Shown here: positions 9,206 to 17,490 of the stretch, in pieces
Numbering within the stretch: the stretch's first letter is position 1
Layout of the letters: each line of letters starts with the position of its first letter
Assembly (NCBI GenBank): GCA_013200995.1
Contig: CP053688.1
Span: 4,154,001 to 4,218,000 of the forward strand
Source of the DNA: Arthrobacter citreus
Lineage (GTDB): Bacteria > Bacillota > Bacilli > Bacillales > Bacillaceae_G
Direction of reading: 5' to 3'
DNA length: 64,000 bases
Translations under genes and position numbers: made by a program
The notes under the pieces: generated by a model
The model's input: the letters and a program-made list of their open reading frames with translations, nothing else
What the model was told of the DNA's origin: nothing
Databases searched by the model: none

Positions 9206-9739
9206 ATGACAAATGAAACTTTTTCAGTTAAAGAATTTGAAAAAAAATATGTGGCTCGCTTAGAAGACCGTACGCTTGATTGGAATGTATTAAAGTTTCA
9301 AGAGGAAATTGATCCTAGATATAAACGCGCTCAAATGCGTTATATTGGACGCGGTGCGACAGCGAATAATGACTCAAATGTAGTTGCAGCAGAACATTTT
9401 ACATTAAGTACAATGGTTCTACCTCCTGGCTGTATTGGACCTTTACACCTACACGATGATGTAGAAGAAGTGTTCTTCATTCTTGAAGGAGAAGTTACAG
9501 CTTTAATTCAAGAAGTTGGTAAAGACGAAATACATGAAATTAAATTAAATGCTAGAGATTGCATCAGTTCACCTCCTGGAGTTCATCGTGGCATTCGAAA
9601 TGATGGAGATACTGAAGCTCGTATGTTAGTTATGCTTGGTGCAGTAAAACCAAACCTTCCAACATATCCAGAAGGTAGTGCTCTTGAAGATCTTCGTAAA
9701 CAACGTGCTAAAGAAAGAGAAGCAATCATCAAAGGTTAA
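9206..9739 (+). CDS. Cupin-domain protein, possible metal-dependent dioxygenase or isomerase
   Basis: A 177-residue protein with a single cupin barrel. The first cupin motif is seen at GPLHLHDDVEEVFFILEGE (two His and a Glu as metal ligands) and the second at SSPPGVHRGIRN (last His ligand). An N-terminal extension of ~60 residues precedes it. GGGAGG before ATG 9206. First gene after the operator-3 promoter, but a strong terminator follows at once, so it may be made in excess over the downstream enzymes. Small cupins of this kind act as dioxygenases, isomerases or mere binders; the sequence does not decide among them. Confidence 0.8.
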   Translation: MTNETFSVKEFEKKYVARLEDRTLDWNVLKFQEEIDPRYKRAQMRYIGRGATANNDSNVVAAEHFTLSTMVLPPGCIGPLHLHDDVEEVFFILEGEVTALIQEVGKDEIHEIKLNARDCISSPPGVHRGIRNDGDTEARMLVMLGAVKPNLPTYPEGSALEDLRKQRAKEREAIIKG

Positions 9740-9754
9740 TTAAAAGAATTAAAA

Positions 9755-9797
9755 AAGGGTCAGCTGCATTTTGGATAAATTGCAGCTGCCTTTTTCA
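9755..9797 (+). terminator. Terminator/attenuator between the cupin gene and the rest of the operon
   Basis: The stem CAGCTGCA / TGCAGCTG, extended by AAGGG / CCTTTTT, ends in a T-run. No good promoter is visible between it and the next gene, so partial read-through is likely. Confidence 0.8.
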
Positions 9798-9858
9798 ATA
9801 GAGTAGAAAAGAAAGCGCTTAATATAGATCGTTATCAAATTAGTGGGAGGGATTGTTG

Positions 9859-10785
9859 ATGCTAGGAATTACTCATTTAAGGCACATCAGTTTGATCACA
9901 CCAAACTTTGAGGAACAAGTGAAATTTTACGAAAAAGTTTGGGGTTTAGATCGCGTAGATGCAACAGAAGACAATCATATTGCTTATTTTCGAGGGGCAG
10001 GTCCTGAACATCATATTCTAAGCCTTCGAAAAGGAGAAAAAGCTGGTTTACATCATATCGCATTTGGAATGGTTGATAAAAATGCAGTCGATCGTGCAGC
10101 GGAAATCTTACATTCAAAAGGTATACATATCATCGAAGAGCCAGGTTATTTAGACGAAGCTGGTGGAGGATACGGACTTCGATTTGTTGATCCAGAAAAC
10201 CGTGTAATTGAGCTTTCTGCTTGGGTAGAGGTTCAAACGTCCATTTGGAACAATAAAAACGTGGACCCGGTGAAATTAAATCATGTGGTCATGAATACAA
10301 AAGAATTAGATATGATCGTCGAGTTTTATACAGATGTACTTGGCTTTAAAGTAACAGACTGGAGCGAGCACCAAATGTCATTCTTAAGGTGTAACCGAAA
10401 ACATCACTCGATTGCATTCAACCAAGATGCACACGCTTCAGTGAATCATATTGCTTACGAGGTTGATTCGGTAGATGAACTAATGCGCGGGATTAGTAAT
10501 GTTAGGAAGGCTGGACTCAGTGAGTTATGGGGGCCAGGTCGACATGGTCCTGGTAATAATATCTTCTGTTATTTTCAAGATCTCGGTGGATTCGTCATGG
10601 AATACACTTGCTATCTTGAGACGATTGAAGATGAGGCTGAATGGAGAGCACGCGTATGGAAACGTGTGCCACATTTAATGGATCAATGGGGAATTGCAGG
10701 CCCACCAAAGCCAGAAGCTCGTAAAGCGATGGGCGGAGAACCGGATGCCGGTTGGGTCGATATTGAAGTTGAAGTACGTTCATGA
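9859..10785 (+). CDS. Type I extradiol ring-cleavage dioxygenase (two-domain VOC protein)
   Basis: A 308-residue protein with two tandem vicinal-oxygen-chelate domains (1-~125 and ~137-260), as in catechol 2,3-dioxygenase and BphC. The C-terminal domain keeps the iron ligands: His142 (LNHVVMNT), His197 (VNHIAYEV) and Glu248 (FVMEYT). It also keeps His182/183 and His229 (PGRHGPGNN), which match second-sphere catalytic residues of the family. It should open a catechol-type ring between a hydroxylated and a neighbouring carbon using Fe(II) and O2. The start is ATG 9859, with GGGAGG 8 bp upstream; two TTG codons just before it are less likely. A distinct C-terminal tail follows the last ligand. 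Confidence 0.9.
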   Translation: MLGITHLRHISLITPNFEEQVKFYEKVWGLDRVDATEDNHIAYFRGAGPEHHILSLRKGEKAGLHHIAFGMVDKNAVDRAAEILHSKGIHIIEEPGYLDEAGGGYGLRFVDPENRVIELSAWVEVQTSIWNNKNVDPVKLNHVVMNTKELDMIVEFYTDVLGFKVTDWSEHQMSFLRCNRKHHSIAFNQDAHASVNHIAYEVDSVDELMRGISNVRKAGLSELWGPGRHGPGNNIFCYFQDLGGFVMEYTCYLETIEDEAEWRARVWKRVPHLMDQWGIAGPPKPEARKAMGGEPDAGWVDIEVEVRS

Positions 10786-10848
10786 AAACAAACTAATCAT
10801 TCGAAACTTAAGCATAAAATGAAGCGGCTATGAAAAGGGGTGACGAGA

Positions 10849-11640
10849 ATGGATTTAGGTTTAAACGGAAAAGTTGCAGTCATAATGGGTGGAACTTCTG
10901 GTGTTGGGCTAAAGACAGCGGAATTATTTTTAGGAGAAGGCGCAAAAGTAGCAATTTGCGGTAGAAGCAAAGAACGCGCAGATAAGGCTTTAAATCATTT
11001 ACTCTCATATGGTGACCGAGAAGATATATTTGCTTCGACTTGTGATGTTACATCAAAAGAGGACGTTAATGCATTTATACAACAAACAGCAGAAAAGTTT
11101 GGTGGAATTGATACTTTAGTAAACGCAGCTGGTCAAAGTGTAATGGGGTATTTTTTTGATATTACAGATGAACAGTGGCAGGAACAAATTCAGTTAAAAT
11201 ATTTTGCAATTATTTATGCAATTCGTGCAGCCCATCCTTATTTAGTGAAAAGAGGAGGAGGACGAATTATTAATATAAATGCCACTCTTGCAAAAGAGCC
11301 TGAGCGTCATATGGTTGCAACAGCAGCTACTCGTGCAGGACTTTTAAATTTAAGTAAAACATTGTCTCAGGAATTAGCTTCAGACAATATTTTAGTGAAT
11401 TCAGTAAGTCTTGGCTTAATTCGAACAGATCAATGGGAGCGAAGAAGATTGAAAAATGCTCCTGATATGGATCCTGAAGAATATTATAGAGATCTTGCGA
11501 AAAAACGAAATATTCCACTAGGTCGTGTAGGTGAAGCTGAAGAAGTTGCTAGTGTAATAGTCTTTCTTGCTTCGAACAAAGCGAGCTATGTAGCCGGTTC
11601 AACAATTGAAACTGCTGGTGCGATCGGTAAAGCACTTTAA
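10849..11640 (+). CDS. SDR-family protein lacking the catalytic Tyr and Lys
   Basis: A 263-residue Rossmann-fold protein of the short-chain dehydrogenase family. The cofactor loop is GGTSGVG (14-20) and the NAAG motif is at 92-95. Where classical members have Ser...Tyr-x3-Lys, this one reads NATLA...TAATR, so Tyr is replaced by Thr158 and Lys by Arg162. The reading frame, length and flanks are intact, so this is divergence rather than decay. It may use another catalytic residue, or work as a binding or structural partner. Start ATG 10849; the GTG at 10840 overlaps the ribosome binding site. It lies between the extradiol dioxygenase and the thiamine-diphosphate enzyme in the operon. Confidence 0.8.
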   Translation: MDLGLNGKVAVIMGGTSGVGLKTAELFLGEGAKVAICGRSKERADKALNHLLSYGDREDIFASTCDVTSKEDVNAFIQQTAEKFGGIDTLVNAAGQSVMGYFFDITDEQWQEQIQLKYFAIIYAIRAAHPYLVKRGGGRIININATLAKEPERHMVATAATRAGLLNLSKTLSQELASDNILVNSVSLGLIRTDQWERRRLKNAPDMDPEEYYRDLAKKRNIPLGRVGEAEEVASVIVFLASNKASYVAGSTIETAGAIGKAL

Positions 11641-11671
11641 ATAATTTATTAGATAAAGGTAGGATACTAAG

Positions 11672-13360
11672 ATGAAAAGACAAGATGAAATCGTATTTAC
11701 TACTGCGGATGCCGTTGTAAAAGAGCTAGTTCAAGCTGGAGTAGAAGTCGCTTTTGGGATTGTAAGTATTCATAATATGCCAATCTATGATGCGATTCTT
11801 AGGGATGGAAGTATTAAATTAGTTTGTTCACGTGGTGAAAGCGGTGCAGTAAACATGGCAGACGGTTATGCACGTGCGACAGGGAAATTAGGAGTTGTCA
11901 TTACTAGCACAGGAACAGGAGCAGGAAATGCAGCTGGTTCATTAGTAGAAGCTTGGGCGGCTGGAGTACCACTACTTCATCTGACTGGGGAAGTAGCTTC
12001 ACCTTATCTTGGAACAGGTAAAGGATATATACATGAATGTAAAGACCAGCTATCAATGATGAGCGGTGCTTGTAAAAATGCTATAAGACTAAGAAGACCA
12101 GATCAAACAGCAGGAGTAGTAAGAAAAGCAATTGAAGAAGCATTAACTGCGCCAACAGGACCTGTTTCATTAGAAATTCCAATCGACTTTCAATCAGCGA
12201 TAATCGAGGATGTTTCGATTGAGAAAGTACAAGTGGATGTTTATAAGCAGCAATTAACAACTGTTATATCGGAAACAGCAATCTCAAAAATTTTAGAAGC
12301 ACGACGTCCAGTTATTTGGGCTGGTGGTGGTGTAATTTCTGCTAATGCGTCAAAAGAGTTAACAAATTTAGCAGAAATTATTGGTGCAGCTGTTATTACT
12401 AGTCAATCAGGAAAAGGCTCGATTCCAGAAGACCACGAGCAATGTATCGGTCATTTTGCAGCCAACGAGTCTACTAAAGAGTTTTTGAGAAATGCAGATT
12501 TATTAATCAGTGTAGGAGTTCGCTTCAGAGGAAATGAAACTTCAAACTGGAAAGTAACTGTCCCTAAAGAACATATTTCGATTGATGCGGATTTAAATGC
12601 AATTAATCGTAACTATAAAGCGACAGTTGGTTTAGTTGGAGATGCAAAAGAGATCTTATCAGCTCTGATTAATAAAATCGATGAAAAATCTATTTCGGTT
12701 TTACCTTCTTATATAGAAGAAGTACGCAGCTTAAGAAATGAAGTACGAGGGCAGCTTCGTAAAACACTTGGTCCATTTGAACAATTTGTAGATGGAATGA
12801 GAGAAGTTTTACCTAGAGATACAATATTAGTTCGAGATGTTACAGTACAGGCAAATGTATGGGGAAGTAGAATATTCGATATTTACGAACCTAGAACATC
12901 TATTCACGCATCTGGTGGAGGAATCGGTCAAGGTCTTCCTACTGCTATTGGTGCACAAGTGGGTCGTCCTCATCAAACAGTCGTACTAATGGCCGGTGAT
13001 GGTGGATTTATGGTTAACGTAGGTGAAATGGTGACTGCAGCTGAAGAAAGTCTACCAATTATTATCGTGTTATTTGATGATTCTGGTTATGGAGTACTTC
13101 GAAATATTCAACAAGCAGCATACGGACGACAAGTAGCAGTGAATTTATTAAGTCCAGATTTTGTAAAACTAGCTGAGTCAATGCATTTTGATGCAGCACG
13201 TATTGGTTCAGGAGACGAATTTGTGAAAGAAATAAAGAAGGCAACTGAAAGAAGAAGACCGACAATGATCGTTGTCGATATGGAAGCAGTTGGACCGATG
13301 GCAATACCATTCGGTGGACCTCCAGGAGCAGCAGAAAGCTTTAAGCCTAAAAAATTATAA
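11672..13360 (+). CDS. Thiamine-diphosphate-dependent enzyme, acetolactate synthase/2-oxo-acid decarboxylase type
   Basis: A 562-residue protein with the three-domain POX/AHAS architecture: N-terminal pyrimidine-binding domain (~10-180) with catalytic Glu56 (SRGESGAVNMADGYA), central domain (~200-330), and diphosphate-binding domain (~390-550) with GDG at 442-444. The metal ligand usually given by Asn is Asp470 (VLFDDSGYG). This family decarboxylates or ligates 2-oxo acids. The adjacent aldehyde dehydrogenase and aspartate-dehydrogenase-like genes suggest that it decarboxylates an oxo acid to an aldehyde; oxaloacetate or a ring-fission oxo acid are candidates. True acetolactate synthase is unlikely: no regulatory subunit and no biosynthetic context. 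Confidence 0.82.
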   Translation: MKRQDEIVFTTADAVVKELVQAGVEVAFGIVSIHNMPIYDAILRDGSIKLVCSRGESGAVNMADGYARATGKLGVVITSTGTGAGNAAGSLVEAWAAGVPLLHLTGEVASPYLGTGKGYIHECKDQLSMMSGACKNAIRLRRPDQTAGVVRKAIEEALTAPTGPVSLEIPIDFQSAIIEDVSIEKVQVDVYKQQLTTVISETAISKILEARRPVIWAGGGVISANASKELTNLAEIIGAAVITSQSGKGSIPEDHEQCIGHFAANESTKEFLRNADLLISVGVRFRGNETSNWKVTVPKEHISIDADLNAINRNYKATVGLVGDAKEILSALINKIDEKSISVLPSYIEEVRSLRNEVRGQLRKTLGPFEQFVDGMREVLPRDTILVRDVTVQANVWGSRIFDIYEPRTSIHASGGGIGQGLPTAIGAQVGRPHQTVVLMAGDGGFMVNVGEMVTAAEESLPIIIVLFDDSGYGVLRNIQQAAYGRQVAVNLLSPDFVKLAESMHFDAARIGSGDEFVKEIKKATERRRPTMIVVDMEAVGPMAIPFGGPPGAAESFKPKKL

Positions 13361-13372
13361 AGGAGATTCAAT

Positions 13373-14818
13373 ATGATTTCGACATATCCGGTTGTATCAG
13401 GAAGATATCTCATAAATGGTGAATGGAAAGAAATAAATGAAACAGCTAATATTATTAATCCCGCAAATAAGTCGGAAGTAATCGGCACAGTTGCGTTATG
13501 TACAGAGGAAATCGTAAACGAAGCTATTAATGCAGCATCGAAAGCATTTGAATCTTGGTCACAAAGTGAAGTTCACGATCGTGTAGAAAGAATGAAAGTA
13601 GCAGCTAATGAACTTTCTAAAATCATTGAAGAAAATGTTTCATTATTTGTTCGTGAAAATGGAAAAACACTTGTAGAAGCTAAAAAAGACTTATTACGTT
13701 GTGTTGAAGTGATGAATGGTGGAGCAGATGAACTACTTAAATGGTGGAATCCGGAGTTACTTCCAGGCAATCAAAAAGTTCAAGTAAGAAGAAGATCAAG
13801 AGGGGTTGCAGCAGTCATTACACCTTGGAATTCGCCAATGATTTTAACATTTAAGCGAGTAATCCCAGCTGTTTTAGCAGGGAATACAGTTGTTGTCAAA
13901 CCAGCGACAAATTGTCCGTTAACAATTATGACTTGTTTAAAAGTAGTGGCTGAACATTTTCCACCTGGCGTTATTAATATTGTAACAGGTTCAGGGAAAG
14001 TGATTGGTGACAAACTTTGTTCTGATTCACGAGTTCGTACGATTGCTTTTGTCGGAAGTACCCAAACTGGTAAAGATATTATGAAGAAATCTGCTGGAAA
14101 TCTTCAAAAAGTCTATATGGAGCTTGGTGGAAATGACCCGGCAATTATTTTAGAGGATGCTAACTTAGATGACGAAGCAATTACACGATTAAGAATGAGT
14201 ATTTTACGAGCGGCTGGCCAAGTTTGTTCGGCTATTAAACGTGTATATGTACATGAATCTAGATATGTTGAAGTTGTAAAAAAATTAAAGAAAGAATTTG
14301 AGCGAATTGTTGTAGGCGATGGTATTCAACCTGATGTAACAATGGGTCCATTAAATAATAAAACTCAATATGACTATGTAAATGCATTAATTGAACGTGC
14401 TGAAAAAGCAGGTGCAAATGTAATAACAGCCGGAATTCAACTGAATCCTGAAATGTGGGAACAAGGATATTACATCTTACCAACAATCGTAATAGGGGTT
14501 GACCAGCAAAGTGAGATCGTTCGTGCAGAGCAATTTGGGCCAGTCATTCCTATTTTACCTTTTTCAACGATTGACGAAGCGATCAAACTAGCAAATGATA
14601 GTGAATTTGGTTTAAGGGCATCTGTTTGGACTGAGAATGAAGAATTGGCAGTTGAAATGGCAGATCGTTTAGAAGCAGGAGCAGTTTTTCATAATAATCA
14701 CACCATCTTTAGCGATTTAGCACTGGATTTCCCGGGGTTAAAAGAAAGTGGTGTATCAAGAGAAACAAGACACTGTGGATTGGAATACTTTGCAGATTCA
14801 TACGGATTTGCAAATTGA
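13373..14818 (+). CDS. NAD(P)-dependent aldehyde dehydrogenase of the aromatic island
   Basis: A 481-residue ALDH-superfamily enzyme with catalytic Glu250 (ELGGNDP) and Cys285 (GQVCSAIKR), and the cofactor segment TPWNSPMILTFK (150-161). It oxidises an aldehyde to the acid (or acyl-CoA) in the cytoplasm. It begins 12 bp after the thiamine-diphosphate enzyme, with AAAGGAG before ATG 13373, so the two proteins are made together. The pair reads as decarboxylase followed by aldehyde oxidation. The substrate cannot be read from the sequence; hydroxymuconic-semialdehyde or malonic-semialdehyde type aldehydes fit the context. Confidence 0.88.
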   Translation: MISTYPVVSGRYLINGEWKEINETANIINPANKSEVIGTVALCTEEIVNEAINAASKAFESWSQSEVHDRVERMKVAANELSKIIEENVSLFVRENGKTLVEAKKDLLRCVEVMNGGADELLKWWNPELLPGNQKVQVRRRSRGVAAVITPWNSPMILTFKRVIPAVLAGNTVVVKPATNCPLTIMTCLKVVAEHFPPGVINIVTGSGKVIGDKLCSDSRVRTIAFVGSTQTGKDIMKKSAGNLQKVYMELGGNDPAIILEDANLDDEAITRLRMSILRAAGQVCSAIKRVYVHESRYVEVVKKLKKEFERIVVGDGIQPDVTMGPLNNKTQYDYVNALIERAEKAGANVITAGIQLNPEMWEQGYYILPTIVIGVDQQSEIVRAEQFGPVIPILPFSTIDEAIKLANDSEFGLRASVWTENEELAVEMADRLEAGAVFHNNHTIFSDLALDFPGLKESGVSRETRHCGLEYFADSYGFAN

Positions 14819-14833
14819 GGATGGTGAATAGAC

Positions 14834-15616
14834 ATGAAATTAGGTCTAATCGGGTGTGGTAATATTGGTCAATTTCTTCTGCAAGCAATTAATAAAGACG
14901 GCATGTTACCCGGCGGAAAGATTGTTTCAATTTATACACGCTGCGAAGAATCAGCCGTCCAATTAGCGAAAGATTTTGAAACAGAAGCTTTTACAGATGT
15001 AGAAGCTCTCCTTCATTCTGATGTAGATTTAGTCATTGAAGCTGCAACAGTTGAAGCAGCAGAGGTGTACGCTATAAAAGTTCTTGAGTCTGGAAAAGAT
15101 CTATTACTAAGTAGTATTGGCGTAATGGCTGATTCTTCTTTTGAAGACAAAGTTCGAGAGGTTTGTATTCGAAAAGGTGTGAACGTTTACTTACCTTCAG
15201 GAGCAATCGGCGGCTTAGATATTTTAAAGTCAGCAAAAGCTGTAAATGGTTTAAACACCGTTTCAATTACAACTAGAAAACCACCTGGAGCATTATCTGG
15301 AGATACATTAGAAAAAGAAACGATTTTGTTTGAAGGCTCTGCAGCAGAAGCAATCAAACTATACCCAAGAAATATAAATGTAGCAATTGTATTATCGTTA
15401 GCGGGACTAGGCTCTAACAATACGAAAGTAAAAATTATTGCTGATCCGAGTGTGATAAAAAATAGCCATACAATTGAAGCTTCTGGTGCGTTCGGGAAAC
15501 TAAAACTTGAGATTGAAAATGATCCGATGCCAAATAATCCTAAAACAAGTTATTTAGCAGCGTTAAGCGTTTTGGCGAAATTACAAAATAAAGATAACTA
15601 TGTACAAGTCGGGTAA
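14834..15616 (+). CDS. L-aspartate dehydrogenase-like enzyme (NadX/AspDH family)
   Basis: A 260-residue protein. The Rossmann motif is GLIGCGNIG (4-12). The C-terminal signature HTIEASGAFGKLKLEIEN with the conserved His212, followed by NPKTSYLAALSV, is characteristic of aspartate dehydrogenases, which interconvert L-aspartate and iminosuccinate/oxaloacetate with NAD(P). In NAD biosynthesis such genes sit beside nadA/nadC; here the gene sits instead between an aldehyde dehydrogenase and a Rieske oxygenase, so a catabolic role is likely. It starts 15 bp after the ALDH gene. From memory, Pseudomonas aeruginosa has a comparable grouping around PA3504-PA3511; synteny search would test it. Confidence 0.85.
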   Translation: MKLGLIGCGNIGQFLLQAINKDGMLPGGKIVSIYTRCEESAVQLAKDFETEAFTDVEALLHSDVDLVIEAATVEAAEVYAIKVLESGKDLLLSSIGVMADSSFEDKVREVCIRKGVNVYLPSGAIGGLDILKSAKAVNGLNTVSITTRKPPGALSGDTLEKETILFEGSAAEAIKLYPRNINVAIVLSLAGLGSNNTKVKIIADPSVIKNSHTIEASGAFGKLKLEIENDPMPNNPKTSYLAALSVLAKLQNKDNYVQVG

Positions 15617-15642
15617 TCGAAAGATGAAAGGAGAGTGCGAGT

Positions 15643-16944
15643 ATGATTATAACAGAGAAAACTTTAGATGAACTGTCAAAGGAGCAACTAGTAAATTACT
15701 TATCCGAAACGGTCAAACCAGATGAAGGAAGCATCCCTGCATATCTTCTAGGTGACAAAGCGGTTTACGAGTTAGAGCATGAAAAAGTATTTTTAAAAAC
15801 ATGGGTTTTTCTTGGTCATGAATCTGAAGTTCCAAATTCCGGTGACTTTATGACACGTGAACTTGCAGGGTACTCGATCATTATCTCACGAGATAGTAAT
15901 GGAGAAATCAATGCATTTTATAATATGTGTACTCACCGAGGTATGAAGCTATGTAGAGCTGACAAAGGAAACAAGACTTTATTTACATGTCCATACCATG
16001 GATTTAACTTTAAAAATACAGGCGAACTAGTTGGTGTTCCACTTCAAAAAGATATTTATGGAGATCGGCTTGACCGAACTAAAATGGGTCTTCACCAAGT
16101 AAAGCTAGAATCATACAAAGGACTTATATTTGGAAATTGGGATGAAAATGCAGAACCTCTTGAAGAGTTCCTCGGTGATTTTAAGTGGTATTTAGATATT
16201 GTAGTGGGCCGTGCTGAGATGGAAGTAATTGGAGCTCCGCAACGTTTTATTGTGAAATCAAACTGGAAAGTCGGTTCTGATAACTTTGTAGGTGATTCCT
16301 ACCATACGATGGTTACTCACGGTTCAATTGCCAAATTAGGTATGGTACCAAATGCAACATACTCGAAGCGCGGTTTCCAAATCCATACGGAAAACGGACA
16401 TGGATTAAACCTTGGTACACCAAATCCGGACTTTGCTTTTCCTGAAGAATTGAAAGATGAATATAAAAGTAATTTATCAGAGGAACAATATGAAGTGTTA
16501 TCAAACTTGAAAAATATGATTGGAAATGCATTTCCAAACATGTCATTTTTAATATCTCACACAAAAATTAAGGGCGAATTAATTTCGAATACTTCAATTA
16601 GAATGTGGAGACCAATTAGCCACAATAAGATGGAAGTAATTGCGTGGTTACTAGTAGAGAAAAATGCTTCTCAGGAATGGAAGAATCGATCAAGAGATTC
16701 TTTTATCTTAACATTTAGTCCATCTGGTATTTTTGAACAAGATGATACTGAAGTATTTACGGACATCACAGAAGCAGCCCAAGGTCCAATGCCATTTCAA
16801 AAGAATTTGACTTATAACTATACAATGGGACTACATCGTGAGCCCGTCGACTTTATCGGCCCAGGTGTAGCTTATGACGATAAATTTACAGAAGCAAGCC
16901 AACGTAATTTCTATAAGTACTGGCTTGAATTAATGACAAAGTAA
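15643..16944 (+). CDS. Aromatic-ring-hydroxylating dioxygenase, Rieske alpha (large) subunit
   Basis: A 433-residue protein. The Rieske [2Fe-2S] ligands are Cys96-x-His98 (NMCTHRG) and Cys116-x2-His119 (TCPYHGF). The catalytic domain has bridging Asp218 and mononuclear iron ligands His221 and His226 (GDSYHTMVTH), with the third ligand Asp at 367/368 (FEQDDTE). All catalytic positions are present. It adds O2 to an aromatic ring to give a cis-dihydrodiol. The small subunit follows 20 bp later. No ferredoxin or reductase gene is in the island, so electrons must come from proteins encoded elsewhere. The substrate is unknown; benzoate-, biphenyl- or cumate-like rings are possible. Confidence 0.93.
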   Translation: MIITEKTLDELSKEQLVNYLSETVKPDEGSIPAYLLGDKAVYELEHEKVFLKTWVFLGHESEVPNSGDFMTRELAGYSIIISRDSNGEINAFYNMCTHRGMKLCRADKGNKTLFTCPYHGFNFKNTGELVGVPLQKDIYGDRLDRTKMGLHQVKLESYKGLIFGNWDENAEPLEEFLGDFKWYLDIVVGRAEMEVIGAPQRFIVKSNWKVGSDNFVGDSYHTMVTHGSIAKLGMVPNATYSKRGFQIHTENGHGLNLGTPNPDFAFPEELKDEYKSNLSEEQYEVLSNLKNMIGNAFPNMSFLISHTKIKGELISNTSIRMWRPISHNKMEVIAWLLVEKNASQEWKNRSRDSFILTFSPSGIFEQDDTEVFTDITEAAQGPMPFQKNLTYNYTMGLHREPVDFIGPGVAYDDKFTEASQRNFYKYWLELMTK

Positions 16945-16964
16945 TAAAGGGGGGAGGAAGGAAA

Positions 16965-17474
16965 ATGAATACCGAAAAATTATTAGCAAAATTAGAGTTT
17001 GAACAATGGCTAATTGATGAAGCGCAATTACTTGATGATATTGAATTTGATGATTGGTTTAGCTTAATGCACACAAATTTAGTCTATCAAATGCCTGTGC
17101 GCGTCAATAAAGAAGGAACTGAACGCCCGGATTATTCAACAGAGATGTTTACGTTTAATGATGATATTGAACTATTAAAGCTTCGAGTGGACCGATTGAA
17201 AACTGATTATGCATGGGCGGAAATTCCTCCTTCAAGAACCCGCCGTTTTGTAAGTAATGTGAGCGTAAAAGAGCTAGCAAAAGAAGAAAAGGCAGTAGTT
17301 AAGAGCTATTTACTTATTTATCGAAGCCGCAGCACAGATATTCATCATGATCTAATTTCAGGGGAACGTAATGACGAGTTTACATATGAAGATGGGAAAT
17401 GGAAGCTTTCCAAACGTGTATTTATTGTAGACCAGACAACCATTAATACTAGAAATCTTGCAATCTTTGTTTAA
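16965..17474 (+). CDS. Aromatic-ring-hydroxylating dioxygenase, beta (small) subunit
   Basis: A 169-residue protein of the SnoaL-like/ring-hydroxylating beta fold. Family patterns are visible: EAQLLDDIEFDDWFSLM near the N-terminus and WAEIPPSRTRRFVSNV at ~84-99. The subunit is structural, forming an alpha3-beta3 complex with the large subunit and influencing substrate choice. GGGGGAGGAAGG lies just before ATG 16965. Confidence 0.9.
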   Translation: MNTEKLLAKLEFEQWLIDEAQLLDDIEFDDWFSLMHTNLVYQMPVRVNKEGTERPDYSTEMFTFNDDIELLKLRVDRLKTDYAWAEIPPSRTRRFVSNVSVKELAKEEKAVVKSYLLIYRSRSTDIHHDLISGERNDEFTYEDGKWKLSKRVFIVDQTTINTRNLAIFV

Positions 17475-17490
17475 TAGAGGAGGCTAAGTT

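Noticed and set aside
9812..9825. AGAAAGCGCTTAAT as a cre box before the extradiol dioxygenase gene.
   Set aside because: Lacks the TG and CA ends of the consensus; no promoter beside it.
13108..13488. 126-codon open frame antisense to the end of the TPP-enzyme gene.
   Set aside because: It lies opposite conserved coding sequence, has no ribosome binding site and no recognisable protein pattern.
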